NCBI RefSeq assembly: GCF_900289175.1
Contig: NZ_LT985747.1
Coordinates: forward strand, 1,290,350-1,354,349
Length of the DNA: 64,000 nt
From: Paenibacillus faecalis
Lineage (GTDB): Bacteria > Bacillota > Bacilli > Paenibacillales > Paenibacillaceae
Reading direction: 5' to 3'
The notes below the pieces were generated by a model, which saw only the letters and a list, made by a program, of their open reading frames with translations, searched no databases and was not told the origin of the DNA. Position numbers and translations under genes: made by a program. Below are positions 26,519 through 34,782 of the stretch, one piece after another; within the stretch, counting starts at the first letter, position 1, and each line of letters opens with the position of its first letter.

Positions 26519-28318
26519 TTATGCTAAGTGATCTGTCATGCGCAAAAATTGATGAATATCGGAAACACACATATCCGCTGCACTTTGCCAAAAATCACGC
26601 TGAGTTAAATCAACATCTAGATGCTTTTTCGCCAGATCTTCTACCGTCATCACACCGGTATCGTGAAGCAGCGCATCGTATTTGTCTGCAAACGCGCTTC
26701 CTTCTTGCAGCGCTCTGGCGTAAAGCCCCGTACTGAACATATAGCCAAAAGTATACGGGAAATTGTAGAACGGCACACCTGTAATATAAAAATGAAGCTT
26801 CGATGCCCAAAAATGTGGATGGTAAGAAGAAAGCGCCTCGCAATACGCTTCTTTCTGAGCTTTCTCCATCATTTCTGAAATCTCATTGGCGTTTAACAGT
26901 CCATTTTTCCGCTTGTTGTAAAAACGTGTTTCAAATAAAAAGCGAGAATGGATGTTCATAAAGAACGATACCGTGTTCTGAATTTTTTCTTCAAGTAATG
27001 CCAGCTTTTCTTGCTCGTCTTTAGCCCCTTTCACAAGGGCATCAGCCACGATCATCTCAGCAAACGTGGAGGCTGTCTCGGCTACGTTCATGGCGTAACC
27101 TTGATTGAGCACAGGCAAGCCTCTCATCAGATGCTGATGATAAGCATGACCCAATTCATGAGCTAGCGTAGACACGTTCGAGACTGTCCCGCCAAAGGTC
27201 ATAAAGATTCTCGTCTGATTGCTTACTTTGAATGATGTACAAAAGCCACCCGGACGCTTGCCCGGCCGATCTTCAGCTTCGATCCATCTCTTGTCAAAAG
27301 CCATTTGAGTAAACTCAGCCAGCTTGGGACTGAACTTCTCAAATTGCTGCGTGATGGTCTCAGCAGCCTCATCATAAGTAATTTTGGAAACAGAAGTACG
27401 TATCGGCGCCTCTACATCGGTCCAGGTTAATCGATCAAGTCCAAGAAGCTTGGCTTTTCGATTCAGGTACTCCACAAGCAATGGCTTCGTGTCTTGAATA
27501 ACAGCCCACATCGAATCCAACGTTTCATGGGACATCCGGTTAATCGCAAGCGGCTCCTTTAAAGGATCTTCCCAACCGCGATTAGCGTAAAGTTTGAGAC
27601 GGAAGCCAGCAAGGTGATTCAGTGTGTCCGCACAATAATCCTCTGCATCTGTCCACGCTTGCTCCCATTTTTCAAACATCTCCTGTCTCACTTCACGGCT
27701 AGGATGATGCAGCTTGTTAAAGGCTTGACCAGCAGAGAGCATCTCAGTCTTGCCATTCTCTTCATTTGGAATCTGAATTTTGCTGACGATGGTGTCGTAA
27801 AAGCTCCCCCAACCATGATATCCATCGATCGCAAGCTCCAGCGCCAAACTTTCCAGTTCAGGATTCATCTTCTCACGTGCCACATTACGACTTTCATCCA
27901 GAATGAATTTCAAAGGGAAAACGGCTTCGGTAGAAGTCCACGCATCCCATAAAGAGTCATCCATTTCACGAAGTACGTTGCTAAATGCAGAAATCACACT
28001 CTGAAGGTTTGCCCGGATCGAGGTGATGCGCCCGGATAGCTGAACTGCTTTTTTATCATTTTGATCCTGGGCCGACAAACAGCTGACAAATGCACCTGCT
28101 TCACTCGTCATAGCGGTGCATTTCTCCATCATCGAGACAATATCCTCCAGCTTTTTAGCTTCCTCCAGATTCTTAGGCACCTTTGCATTCTGTACTGCTA
28201 AGCGAAGTTCACGGGCTTCCTTCTCAAGTGAATCCAGAAATGCTGCAAACTTTGGTGAATGCGAGCCTCCCGGAAAGATACTTTCCAAATCCCATGTTTG
28301 CTGAAGCGATTTGTTCAT
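26519..28318 (-). CDS. pepF: M3 family oligoendopeptidase F
   Basis: 599 aa zinc metallopeptidase. The site TLAHELGHAYHQ gives HExxH (His about 387, Glu 388, His 391), and the third ligand Glu lies in NVAETASTFAEM. It degrades peptides of roughly 6-17 residues in the cytoplasm. Start ATG 28318 lies 6 bp after AAAGGTG; GTG/ATG codons just upstream overlap that site. The neighbourhood pepF - globin - NAD kinase recalls yjbG-yjbI-yjbN of Bacillus. Confidence 0.93.
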   Translation of the reverse strand: MNKSLQQTWDLESIFPGGSHSPKFAAFLDSLEKEARELRLAVQNAKVPKNLEEAKKLEDIVSMMEKCTAMTSEAGAFVSCLSAQDQNDKKAVQLSGRITSIRANLQSVISAFSNVLREMDDSLWDAWTSTEAVFPLKFILDESRNVAREKMNPELESLALELAIDGYHGWGSFYDTIVSKIQIPNEENGKTEMLSAGQAFNKLHHPSREVRQEMFEKWEQAWTDAEDYCADTLNHLAGFRLKLYANRGWEDPLKEPLAINRMSHETLDSMWAVIQDTKPLLVEYLNRKAKLLGLDRLTWTDVEAPIRTSVSKITYDEAAETITQQFEKFSPKLAEFTQMAFDKRWIEAEDRPGKRPGGFCTSFKVSNQTRIFMTFGGTVSNVSTLAHELGHAYHQHLMRGLPVLNQGYAMNVAETASTFAEMIVADALVKGAKDEQEKLALLEEKIQNTVSFFMNIHSRFLFETRFYNKRKNGLLNANEISEMMEKAQKEAYCEALSSYHPHFWASKLHFYITGVPFYNFPYTFGYMFSTGLYARALQEGSAFADKYDALLHDTGVMTVEDLAKKHLDVDLTQRDFWQSAADMCVSDIHQFLRMTDHLA

Positions 28319-28427
28319 ATTCATCACCTTTCTATATTTTTATCATAAGTTTTAATTTGTACGGTTCCGTGTAAAAGTGTATAAATATAACTATATCCTA
28401 ATTAAATTTTGTTGGAGGACAACGTTT

Positions 28428-28616
28428 ATGAGACCATTGCAAATATCACCGGAGACAGCCATTAAACTGTCAAAACAGCTTGGTGTTCCATTGGAGCATC
28501 TCATGCATATGCCGCAGCACATTTTGATGCAGAAAATTGCAGAACTGGCTGGGTCGGAGCAGAAGTCACCTGAAAAAGAAGAAAATACAGACAACCGTTT
28601 CACGGAGAAGCCATGA
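28428..28616 (+). CDS. YycC family protein
   Basis: 62 aa. MRPLQISPETAIKLSKQLGV and LEHLMHMPQHIL are hallmarks of the small YycC family of Bacillales, whose function is not known. Start ATG 28428 follows GGAGGACAAC. Its stop overlaps the start of the next gene by 4 bp (ATGA), so the two are coupled. Confidence 0.82.
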   Translation: MRPLQISPETAIKLSKQLGVPLEHLMHMPQHILMQKIAELAGSEQKSPEKEENTDNRFTEKP

Positions 28617-28843
28617 TCCCCTTCTCAAACACCTGGCCCTATGACATCATTGCCGGCGATATGTATGTGCAGAGCTGTCCACTCTGTAGCAGGGACAATG
28701 TATTGCTTCCCATGAAACCAAAAGAGCTTATCAGCGTGCGTGAAGGTAAGAAGAAACTGCTCATCTTCCCTTGCTGTCATAACAAAGTAACGGTTCTTGA
28801 CAGCGATGCCGATTATATTTTAACTGATCGGAAACTGAGATAA
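28613..28843 (+). CDS. Small Cys-rich protein coupled to yycC
   Basis: 76 aa with CPLC (residues 24-27) and PCCH (about 53-56), a likely zinc site, embedded in a short beta-rich fold. Overlaps the upstream YycC gene by 4 bp. I do not recognise the family. Confidence 0.65.
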   Translation: MIPFSNTWPYDIIAGDMYVQSCPLCSRDNVLLPMKPKELISVREGKKKLLIFPCCHNKVTVLDSDADYILTDRKLR

Positions 28844-28914
28844 CAGGCGTAAACAGCTTTTCGAGAGATAAAATCGGAGAAAGTATAGTACCCATTTTTA
28901 AACTGTTCTCGTTG

Positions 28915-28969
28915 TTTCAAGCAGAAACACCAGCGCCTTTTTTTCAAGAAGCGGTATTTCTGCTTGAAA
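28915..28969. terminator. Large hairpin between convergent genes, probable terminator
   Basis: TTTCAAGCAGAAA (28915-28927) and TTTCTGCTTGAAA (28957-28969) are perfect 13-bp arms around a 29-nt loop that itself has T7. Lies between convergent genes. Confidence 0.6.
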
Positions 28970-28986
28970 AACCGTTCTATGTAGCG

Positions 28987-29688
28987 TTACAGGGAATTCA
29001 TTTCTTCCGGAAGCTCCAGTTTCTCATTCATCATTTGTTCTCGCAATAAACTCCATTGTTCGCGAGAAGCACGGATCATAGCGGCATCCATAATTTTCTT
29101 ATCTTGAATAACCCGTGAAAACCATTGAACCGCATCATTAAACCGCCCTAATCGGCGGTTAATTTCTCCGATCAGATACAGCAGGCGGGCATCGTTCGCC
29201 CCAACGCCCTCCAGCTCATAAACCCGTATATATGATTCGAGACTGTGAGCTAAAAACCGCTGTTCTTGTTCCTCATTCTTTTGATAGCGGTATAACCATG
29301 CAATATGGTGAAGAAGACTGGCAATGATTCGATCCCTCTCTCCGATGCATTGGGCGCACAACAAAGCTAATTTGTACGTTTCAAGCGCATCCTCCAAACT
29401 ACGATGGCCTCCAAAATCACGCTTGATCCATCTGCTCGAGATTTTAGTCCGAAATTCCGATCTCTGGTGATCATTCAATTTTTCAATGGAATTCTCTGTT
29501 GAGGCAAATCCGCATTGTGGACAGACTCTAACGACATAGTAGTCCGGATTCTCATTTTTGTAATAACCGCAAAAATCGGTATCTGTCTTCACCGCTTTTT
29601 TAAAGCTAGGCCGTACTCTTGATGTTTTAAAAAGGTGATCACAGTTCCCACATGTAACTGTAATCGTGTACAAAGGCTCTAAAACCAT
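28987..29688 (-). CDS. DUF2225 family protein (zinc site plus TPR-like helices)
   Basis: 233 aa. VTCGNCDHLF and RVCPQCGFAST supply two CxxC pairs for a zinc site, followed by a helical TPR-like half (ETYKLALLCAQCIGE, RLLYLIGEINRRLGRFNDAVQWF). This is the DUF2225 architecture common in Firmicutes; molecular role unknown. The start is uncertain: ATG 29688 gives the usual family N-terminus, ATG 29712 is also in frame. Confidence 0.78.
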   Translation of the reverse strand: MVLEPLYTITVTCGNCDHLFKTSRVRPSFKKAVKTDTDFCGYYKNENPDYYVVRVCPQCGFASTENSIEKLNDHQRSEFRTKISSRWIKRDFGGHRSLEDALETYKLALLCAQCIGERDRIIASLLHHIAWLYRYQKNEEQEQRFLAHSLESYIRVYELEGVGANDARLLYLIGEINRRLGRFNDAVQWFSRVIQDKKIMDAAMIRASREQWSLLREQMMNEKLELPEEMNSL

Positions 29689-29737
29689 ACCATAGACATT
29701 CCTTTCCCTCATAATGTTAGTCTCGACTTAAGCAGCG

Positions 29738-30115
29738 TTAAGGTGTGTTCACAAAATGTCGGGCAGGTCCGGATAAACGCTTGAGAACTAAATCCCGCAG
29801 CGCCTCTTCCACGCCAATTTCCTCTAATGCGCCAGCCATACAACCAAGCCATTCATCCGCATGGCGATCCGTAATCGGGAATTTAAGATGTCTTGCTCTC
29901 ATCATCGGGTGTCCAAAAGCTTCCGAGAACAAGGCTGGTCCTCCAAAAAACTGGCTGAGAAACATATACTGTTTATCCATGACCGGATGGATATCCTCTG
30001 GAAACAGAGGAGCCAACAGTTGATTTTGCTGAACTCGCGGGTAAAAAGCTTCCACTAAAGAGCGGACGCCTTCAGCACCGCCAAGATTATCGTAGATGCT
30101 CAAGCTCGGATTCAT
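29738..30115 (-). CDS. Truncated haemoglobin (group II, YjbI-like)
   Basis: 125 aa. SIYDNLGGAEGVRSLVEAFY, FGHPMMRARHLKFPIT with the proximal His region, and DEWLGCMAGAL are typical of group II (trHbO) globins. Binds heme; in Bacillus linked to oxygen/peroxide or nitrosative stress. Start ATG 30115 follows GGGAGATACGG; an extended -10 TGCTATAAT lies at 30157-30165 (minus). Confidence 0.93.
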   Translation of the reverse strand: MNPSLSIYDNLGGAEGVRSLVEAFYPRVQQNQLLAPLFPEDIHPVMDKQYMFLSQFFGGPALFSEAFGHPMMRARHLKFPITDRHADEWLGCMAGALEEIGVEEALRDLVLKRLSGPARHFVNTP

Positions 30116-30175
30116 TTTCCGTATCTCCCATCTTGAATAAAAGTAATCTGTCTACTATTATAGCAAAAAAAACAA

Positions 30176-30282
30176 GAAGAAACGCCATCAACACCCAGCA
30201 CAGGATGATAAGCGTTTCTTCGAGAAATATTAGATCCCTATCCAATATTTCAAAAAAAGGTGCTAAACCAAGTTTAGCACCT
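30176..30282 (-). terminator. Three stacked hairpins upstream of the globin gene
   Basis: Three perfect inverted repeats in a row: GAAGAAACGC/GCGTTTCTTC (30176-30221), GAAATATT/AATATTTC (30224-30251) and AGGTGCTAAAC/GTTTAGCACCT (30258-30282). The last is followed on the minus strand by seven T and ends the 31-aa gene; the first is followed by eight T just before the globin -10 box. Confidence 0.7.
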
Positions 30283-30291
30283 TGTTCCTAT

Positions 30292-30387
30292 TCAATAACT
30301 GCGCCAATCCTCTTCACCCTGATGGACGAGAGAGGCACGTATTACATAAACGAAGGCGCAAACCAGTATACCCGCGACTATGCTCAT
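30292..30387 (-). CDS. 31-aa single-helix membrane protein
   Basis: MSIVAGILVCAFVYVIRASL is one membrane helix with a short charged tail VHQGEEDWRSY. GGAG sits 8 bp before the ATG, an extended -10 promoter lies upstream (30439-30447) and a terminator directly follows, so it has a complete transcription unit of its own. No family recognised; size is like KdpF/CydX-type accessory peptides but no partner is nearby. Confidence 0.6.
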   Translation of the reverse strand: MSIVAGILVCAFVYVIRASLVHQGEEDWRSY

Positions 30388-30438
30388 GATCATCACTCCA
30401 TCCAAACATAATTCGAAAGATGTGCTTTTGGTATTTTT

Positions 30439-30447
30439 ATTATAGCA
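30439..30447 (-). promoter_or_regulatory. Extended -10 promoter for the 31-aa gene
   Basis: Minus strand TGCTATAAT (TGn plus perfect -10), about 52 bp before the start codon; the -35 region is weak, as usual for extended -10 promoters. Confidence 0.6.
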
Positions 30448-30585
30448 CAATGTCCTCGAAAATAAAGCATTTTTGTAACCGCTTTCCAACTCTTTTTTGT
30501 ACTGTTTGTCCCACATTCTGCATAGAGATGGAGCAGTAAGACTACACAGACATGATCTGTTTTACCCAGGGGGCGTTATTCTCAT

Positions 30586-31806
30586 ATGACTATAAAAAAA
30601 ATGGCTTGGGTCCTTCTCATGCTCGGTTTATTCAGCATCGTCCTCCTGATGGCTGTTTTTCCAGAAGCGGCACTTCAATCAGCAGTCCGTGGTCTCTCCA
30701 TTTGGTGGGATGTTCTCTTCCCCTCGCTCTTTCCCTTTTTTGTCATATCGGAAGTGCTGCTCGGCTTTGGTGTCGTACACCTCATAGGAACGATGCTGGA
30801 CCCGCTAATGAAGCCGCTATTTCGTATTCCCGGAAGCGGTGGTTTTGTTGCAGCGATGGGTTATGTTTCAGGCTACCCCGTTGGAGCGAAGCTGACAGCT
30901 AAGCTGTGGGAGCAAAAGATGGTCAATCGGGATGAAGGAGAACGCCTGGTTGCTTTTACGACCTCGTCAGACCCTATATTTCTTATCGGTGCCGTGTCTG
31001 TCGGATTTTTTCATAATCCGCAGATCGGTTTAATTCTTGCCTTAGCGCATTATGGCGGAGGTTTCCTGGTAGGTCTGTTGATGAGATTCCACGGACGTAA
31101 AAATGATACAATATCTTCACCTGCAGATTTGCCAAAAGGCGGTCGTCTTAAAGCTGCAGTTCTTGCCATGCATCACGCAAGAGAAGCAGACGGGCGTGAT
31201 TTCGGGCCACTATTGCGACAATCGGTTCAATCTTCTCTCCAGCTTATTATTGTCGTAGGCGGCCTGGTTGTATTCTTCTCCGTGTTTCTGGAGCTTTGGA
31301 CACGCGCGGGAATGATCACTACCCTGAATCATGCCGTTAATGCACTTCTGTCTCTTGTGGGCATACCGGAACAATTGTCAACGGCGGTGGTTGGAGGCCT
31401 GTTTGAGGTCACACTAGGGGCGCGCTATGCCGGGGAAGCCGGAGAAATGATCCCTCTGACTTACAAAGCTGCTGCAGCCGCCTTTATATTGTCCTGGGGA
31501 GGCTTGTCGGTGCATGCTCAGATCGCAAGCATTTTGAACGCAACGAATCTTCGTTACTTGCCATTTATGATCGCTCGCTTAATTCATGGCATCGTGGCAG
31601 CCGCTATCGTCTTACTGTTCTGGAAACCGATCATGGGAGGGTCGATTGCAGCTCAAGTGGTTCCAGCTGCTTCTTATTTGTCCTCAAGTGGGTACAGTCA
31701 TATCATGTTGGCATTTTGTCTAATGCTTGGCAGTTTTATAGCCTTGGCTTTGTTGATGGAAGGTTTTATCTTGCTCCGGCGAAAACTCCGCAAATTCCCA
31801 AGGTGA
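30586..31806 (+). CDS. ylbJ: Sporulation integral membrane protein YlbJ
   Basis: 406 aa with about eight to ten membrane segments. LFPSLFPFFVISEVLLGFG, GYVSGYPVGAKLT and TTSSDPIFLIGAVSVGFF are characteristic of the YlbJ family (nucleoside-recognition/Gate-like fold), made in the mother cell under SigE and needed for heat-resistant spores in Bacillus. ATG 30586 lies about 11 bp after AGGGGG. Confidence 0.88.
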   Translation: MTIKKMAWVLLMLGLFSIVLLMAVFPEAALQSAVRGLSIWWDVLFPSLFPFFVISEVLLGFGVVHLIGTMLDPLMKPLFRIPGSGGFVAAMGYVSGYPVGAKLTAKLWEQKMVNRDEGERLVAFTTSSDPIFLIGAVSVGFFHNPQIGLILALAHYGGGFLVGLLMRFHGRKNDTISSPADLPKGGRLKAAVLAMHHAREADGRDFGPLLRQSVQSSLQLIIVVGGLVVFFSVFLELWTRAGMITTLNHAVNALLSLVGIPEQLSTAVVGGLFEVTLGARYAGEAGEMIPLTYKAAAAAFILSWGGLSVHAQIASILNATNLRYLPFMIARLIHGIVAAAIVLLFWKPIMGGSIAAQVVPAASYLSSSGYSHIMLAFCLMLGSFIALALLMEGFILLRRKLRKFPR

Positions 31807-31870
31807 GATTGTTTTATTCTTCAAGATTGATTATCATCGATATATAACCTTATAAAAGGAGCTTATCAAC

Positions 31871-32674
31871 TTGAGATACTATGTTCTGGACCGCGGAGAC
31901 CCATTGTCTGTAGAATTGAGTCAACAATTTCACAAGCTGGCGGAACAACGGGGCTTCGAACTGGATGCAGAATCTCCAGAGATCGTTGTCTCTATTGGCG
32001 GAGATGGTACGATGCTTCACGCTTTCCATACGTTTATCGACCGCATTCCTGACCTTGCTTTTGTCGGAATTCATACTGGACATCTCGGTTTTTATGCTGA
32101 CTGGAAAGCCGACGAAATACCCGAGCTTATTGAACTCATGAGTGGCATCGGCGATCCTAATCTTCTTAAACCCCGCATTGTTAAGTATCCCTTAGTTCAG
32201 CTCGAAATTCATAAAAAATCAGGAACGGCATCTTATATCGCCTTAAACGAATTTACACTTAAAGGTGTTGATGGTACTGTTGTTGCTCAGGTGGACATTA
32301 ATGACGTAACCTTTGAAATGTTTCGGGGGGACGGTATTTGTGTTTCAACGCCTTCCGGCAGCACAGCTTATAACAAAAGTGTGGGAGGGGCCATGGTGCA
32401 TCCTTCCATCGATGCGCTCCAAATCGCGGAAATCGCCTCTATTAACAATCGAATTTTCCGAACGTTAGGCTCTCCGCTCCTTCTTCCGAAACATCATCAT
32501 TGCGATATTTTTTCCCGCAAAGAACAGCGTTTACTGCTGACCGTCGATCATAACAATTTCATGATCGATGATCTTATTTCTGTTCGCTGTCAGGTCGCGA
32601 AACAAAAAGTAAGCTTTGCCCGGTATCGTCCTTTCCCTTTTTGGAATCGGGTACGAGACGCGTTCCTCGGATAG
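31871..32674 (+). CDS. NAD kinase (NadF/YjbN type)
   Basis: 267 aa. SIGGDGTMLHAFH has the GGDGT active-site motif and CVSTPSGSTAYNKSVGGAMVHP the conserved NAD-binding segment. Phosphorylates NAD to NADP. Size and end (FARYRPFPFWNRV) match the Bacillus NadF paralogue rather than the YtdI-type. Start TTG 31871 follows AAGGAG at about 9 bp. Confidence 0.93.
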   Translation: MRYYVLDRGDPLSVELSQQFHKLAEQRGFELDAESPEIVVSIGGDGTMLHAFHTFIDRIPDLAFVGIHTGHLGFYADWKADEIPELIELMSGIGDPNLLKPRIVKYPLVQLEIHKKSGTASYIALNEFTLKGVDGTVVAQVDINDVTFEMFRGDGICVSTPSGSTAYNKSVGGAMVHPSIDALQIAEIASINNRIFRTLGSPLLLPKHHHCDIFSRKEQRLLLTVDHNNFMIDDLISVRCQVAKQKVSFARYRPFPFWNRVRDAFLG

Positions 32675-32725
32675 TAGTGTAAGAGACGCTACATACCGCC
32701 AGGGACTAACCTATAATTAGAAAAG

Positions 32726-32767
32726 AAACGCCTAAGTCAGAGATAAAAACCTCAGCTTAGGCGTTTT
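32726..32767. terminator. Terminator after the NAD kinase gene
   Basis: AAACGCCTAAG pairs with CTTAGGCGTTT across a 20-nt loop; T4 on the plus side and A-rich on the other, so it may also end the convergent 75-aa gene. Confidence 0.8.
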
Positions 32768-32795
32768 ATGTTCCTGTCTTTCCTTATACACTGCC

Positions 32796-33023
32796 CTAGT
32801 TGGTTTGAATTGGAGGATATCCGTCTAAAGGATCAAATTGGTACAACGAAATGTAAAGCTGCCTGAGTTCTTTAAGTTGAAGCGATAATTCCTCTCCGAA
32901 TTTAAAAAAAATTTCCTGATCCTCTTCAGTACCGTCAATACATAAGCAATTAGCGTATGCCATAATTGCGACATGAACGGACTGAATGCATTTTAGTAAT
33001 TTCTCACCACAGACGTGATTCAT
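32796..33023 (-). CDS. 75-aa orphan protein divergent from the protease/PLA2 operon
   Basis: Small soluble, probably helical protein with four cysteines in its first 28 residues (C5, C12, C26, C28) and a Leu-rich second half (SLQLKELRQLYISLYQF). AGGAGG lies 8-9 bp before the ATG. No family recognised. Transcribed from a TTGCGT-17-TATGAT promoter that mirrors the promoter of the divergent subtilase-PLA2 pair, so it may be a regulator, an immunity or accessory protein of that pair; this is inference from layout only. Confidence 0.65.
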   Translation of the reverse strand: MNHVCGEKLLKCIQSVHVAIMAYANCLCIDGTEEDQEIFFKFGEELSLQLKELRQLYISLYQFDPLDGYPPIQTN

Positions 33024-33063
33024 TAATCCATACCTCCTTTAAATAAAATGATGTTGTAAACCA

Positions 33064-33092
33064 ATCATACAATAATACGTAACGATACGCAA
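33064..33092 (-). promoter_or_regulatory. Divergent promoter, leftward
   Basis: Minus strand TTGCGT (33087-33092), 17 bp, TATGAT (33064-33069). The -35 box lies in the left arm of the 19-bp inverted repeat. Drives the 75-aa gene. Confidence 0.7.
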
Positions 33093-33118
33093 TATTTTTA
33101 TATTGCGTATCGTTACGT
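33077..33118. repeat. Perfect 19-bp inverted repeat overlapping two divergent promoters
   Basis: Left arm ACGTAACGATACGCAATAT (33077-33095), loop TTTT, right arm its exact complement (33100-33118). Each arm contains CGTAACGATACG, itself a near-palindrome, so four half-sites are possible. Its position over both -35 boxes suggests an operator for one regulator that acts on both directions; as RNA it would be a very stable hairpin but neither transcript would contain both arms. Confidence 0.85.
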
Positions 33119-33131
33119 TGCATGTTATTAT
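33103..33131 (+). promoter_or_regulatory. Divergent promoter, rightward
   Basis: TTGCGT (33103-33108), 17 bp, TATTAT (33126-33131). The -35 box lies in the right arm of the inverted repeat, exactly mirrored to the leftward promoter. Drives the subtilase-PLA2 pair. Confidence 0.7.
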
Positions 33132-33192
33132 AAACGCGTGAACAGATAAAATGATCTTTCACAGTAACTTCACATAGAAAGGAGGTGTATCA

Positions 33193-34119
33193 TTGCCTTT
33201 TTCATTCCCACATCATTTGAAACCATCTTTATTGAAGCGAACTGCCAGTTCACTTGTGGAAGCCAACATGCTATGGAAAAAAGCTGACTACGGTAAAGAC
33301 ACGATATTGGCGGTGTTAGATACCGGGTGTGATAAAAACCATCCGGATATAAAGGGGAAAATCATCGACGGTTATAATTTCACGGCCGACTACAAAGATC
33401 CATTTAACTTTGAGGACAATCATTACCATGGTACACATGTTGCGGGATCAATTGTGGGAGAGGCTGCAGGGTTTTGGGGAGTTGCACCAGGTAGCAGATT
33501 GCTTATAGTCAAAGTGATCGATCAGCATGGTCGTTCCGATATCGCAACGCTGATCCGCGCCCTGAGTTATGTGCTGGAGTGGAGAGGGCCAAACAAAGAA
33601 AAAGTAGATTTGATTGTTATGTCACTTGGTAGTAGAAAACATGACCCAGCTTTATATGACATCATTCGTCTAATTACACAAAGCCAAATTTTGATTATTG
33701 CTGCTGCAGGAAATCAAGGAGATGGAAATACGAGAACCGATGAATATTCCTTTCCAGGTGCCTATTCTGAAGTTGTTCAGGTTGGTGCGGTGGATGAAAA
33801 CCTTGAACCTGCCTATTTTTCAAATTGCAATGCACAACTTGATCTTGTAGCACAAGGCTTGAATATTTACTCCACAGTCCCGAAAGGATTTGCATTTTTA
33901 TCAGGCACATCATGCGCCGTTCCCATGGTAGCAGGAGTAGCCGCCTTGCTCAGTAAAGGATGGGAAAGGGATTACGGTTATCGACCAACCGTTGGACAAT
34001 TGAAGCAGCTCTTATTTGACCATGCGATTCCGCTGGAGTTCGCTGTAAATGCTGTAGGGCATGGATTAATTCATGCAACTAAAAACATATTAGGAGGGTT
34101 TTATTATGAATATTACTAA
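33193..34119 (+). CDS. Subtilisin-like (S8) serine protease without signal peptide
   Basis: 308 aa. Catalytic triad Asp43 (AVLDTGCDK), His79 (HGTHVAGS) and Ser240 (SGTSCAVPM), with oxyanion Asn174 (AAAGNQGDG). There is no signal peptide and no full inhibitor-type propeptide, and the size resembles intracellular subtilisins (about 320 aa). Start TTG 33193 follows AAAGGAGG. The C-terminal GGFYYEYY overlaps the start of the PLA2 gene by 14 bp, so both are made together. It may act on the PLA2 partner; not shown. Confidence 0.92.
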   Translation: MPFSFPHHLKPSLLKRTASSLVEANMLWKKADYGKDTILAVLDTGCDKNHPDIKGKIIDGYNFTADYKDPFNFEDNHYHGTHVAGSIVGEAAGFWGVAPGSRLLIVKVIDQHGRSDIATLIRALSYVLEWRGPNKEKVDLIVMSLGSRKHDPALYDIIRLITQSQILIIAAAGNQGDGNTRTDEYSFPGAYSEVVQVGAVDENLEPAYFSNCNAQLDLVAQGLNIYSTVPKGFAFLSGTSCAVPMVAGVAALLSKGWERDYGYRPTVGQLKQLLFDHAIPLEFAVNAVGHGLIHATKNILGGFYYEYY

Positions 34120-34747
34120 CTACAAACGAAATTTGAGTGAAGCTGAAAGGAATTTTTGGGCGAGACGGTTGCAAGAGAATAACGAAGCTCGCTTACTGAT
34201 CGATTTTTTTGCTCAAGAAGGTGGTACCGAATCTACTTTTGAAGTCACACAAGGCTCACAACTTGTCTCCGAACATCAAGCAGGAATTAACATGGAAGTT
34301 TCTCTTGGTAGGGATTCCTTTATTTGGTACAGCACATTTAATCATACGCAAAACCTATCGACAGCTGAGAATGTAACCGGGGTAGTTATCAAAGGAAATC
34401 AAGAGCAACTGTATCATGTAAAGGAGGGGCAGGTTTTACTTTTTAAAGAAAGTACGATCCATAACCTAAATACCGAGAGTGGGATTGTAACACCGCAAGA
34501 CAATTGCCTTATATACGGGAACTGGTGCGGACCGGGTTGCAGTGGCCCGAGCGATCCGATTGATGGTGTAGATTCTTGTTGTAAGACACATGATTTGTGC
34601 TATGACAGGAACGGATACTTTGACTGCGAATGTGATGCAGCCCTTATTCGATGCCTTGATAATCAATCTGGATTTTGGGCATGGACGATCCGCACGTATT
34701 TCCTCGCTCAGGCGGGTTTCAATCGCTGCAGCGAAATTATTGAGTAA
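34106..34747 (+). CDS. Phospholipase A2-domain protein with unknown N-terminal domain
   Basis: 213 aa. Residues 137-185 carry a canonical secreted-PLA2 core: calcium loop YGNWCGPGCSGP (137-148), catalytic CCKTHDLCYD (158-167, His162-Asp163) and the CDAALIRCL helix with Asp177. The first about 130 residues form a separate domain rich in beta-type segments that I do not recognise. No signal peptide is visible, which is odd for a Cys-rich PLA2 fold. TAGGAGGG inside the protease gene precedes the ATG. It should hydrolyse the sn-2 ester of phospholipids when calcium and an oxidised fold are available. Confidence 0.85.
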   Translation: MNITNYKRNLSEAERNFWARRLQENNEARLLIDFFAQEGGTESTFEVTQGSQLVSEHQAGINMEVSLGRDSFIWYSTFNHTQNLSTAENVTGVVIKGNQEQLYHVKEGQVLLFKESTIHNLNTESGIVTPQDNCLIYGNWCGPGCSGPSDPIDGVDSCCKTHDLCYDRNGYFDCECDAALIRCLDNQSGFWAWTIRTYFLAQAGFNRCSEIIE

Positions 34748-34782
34748 GAAAAAAACTAAAGGACAAGCCGATCAGGTCATCC

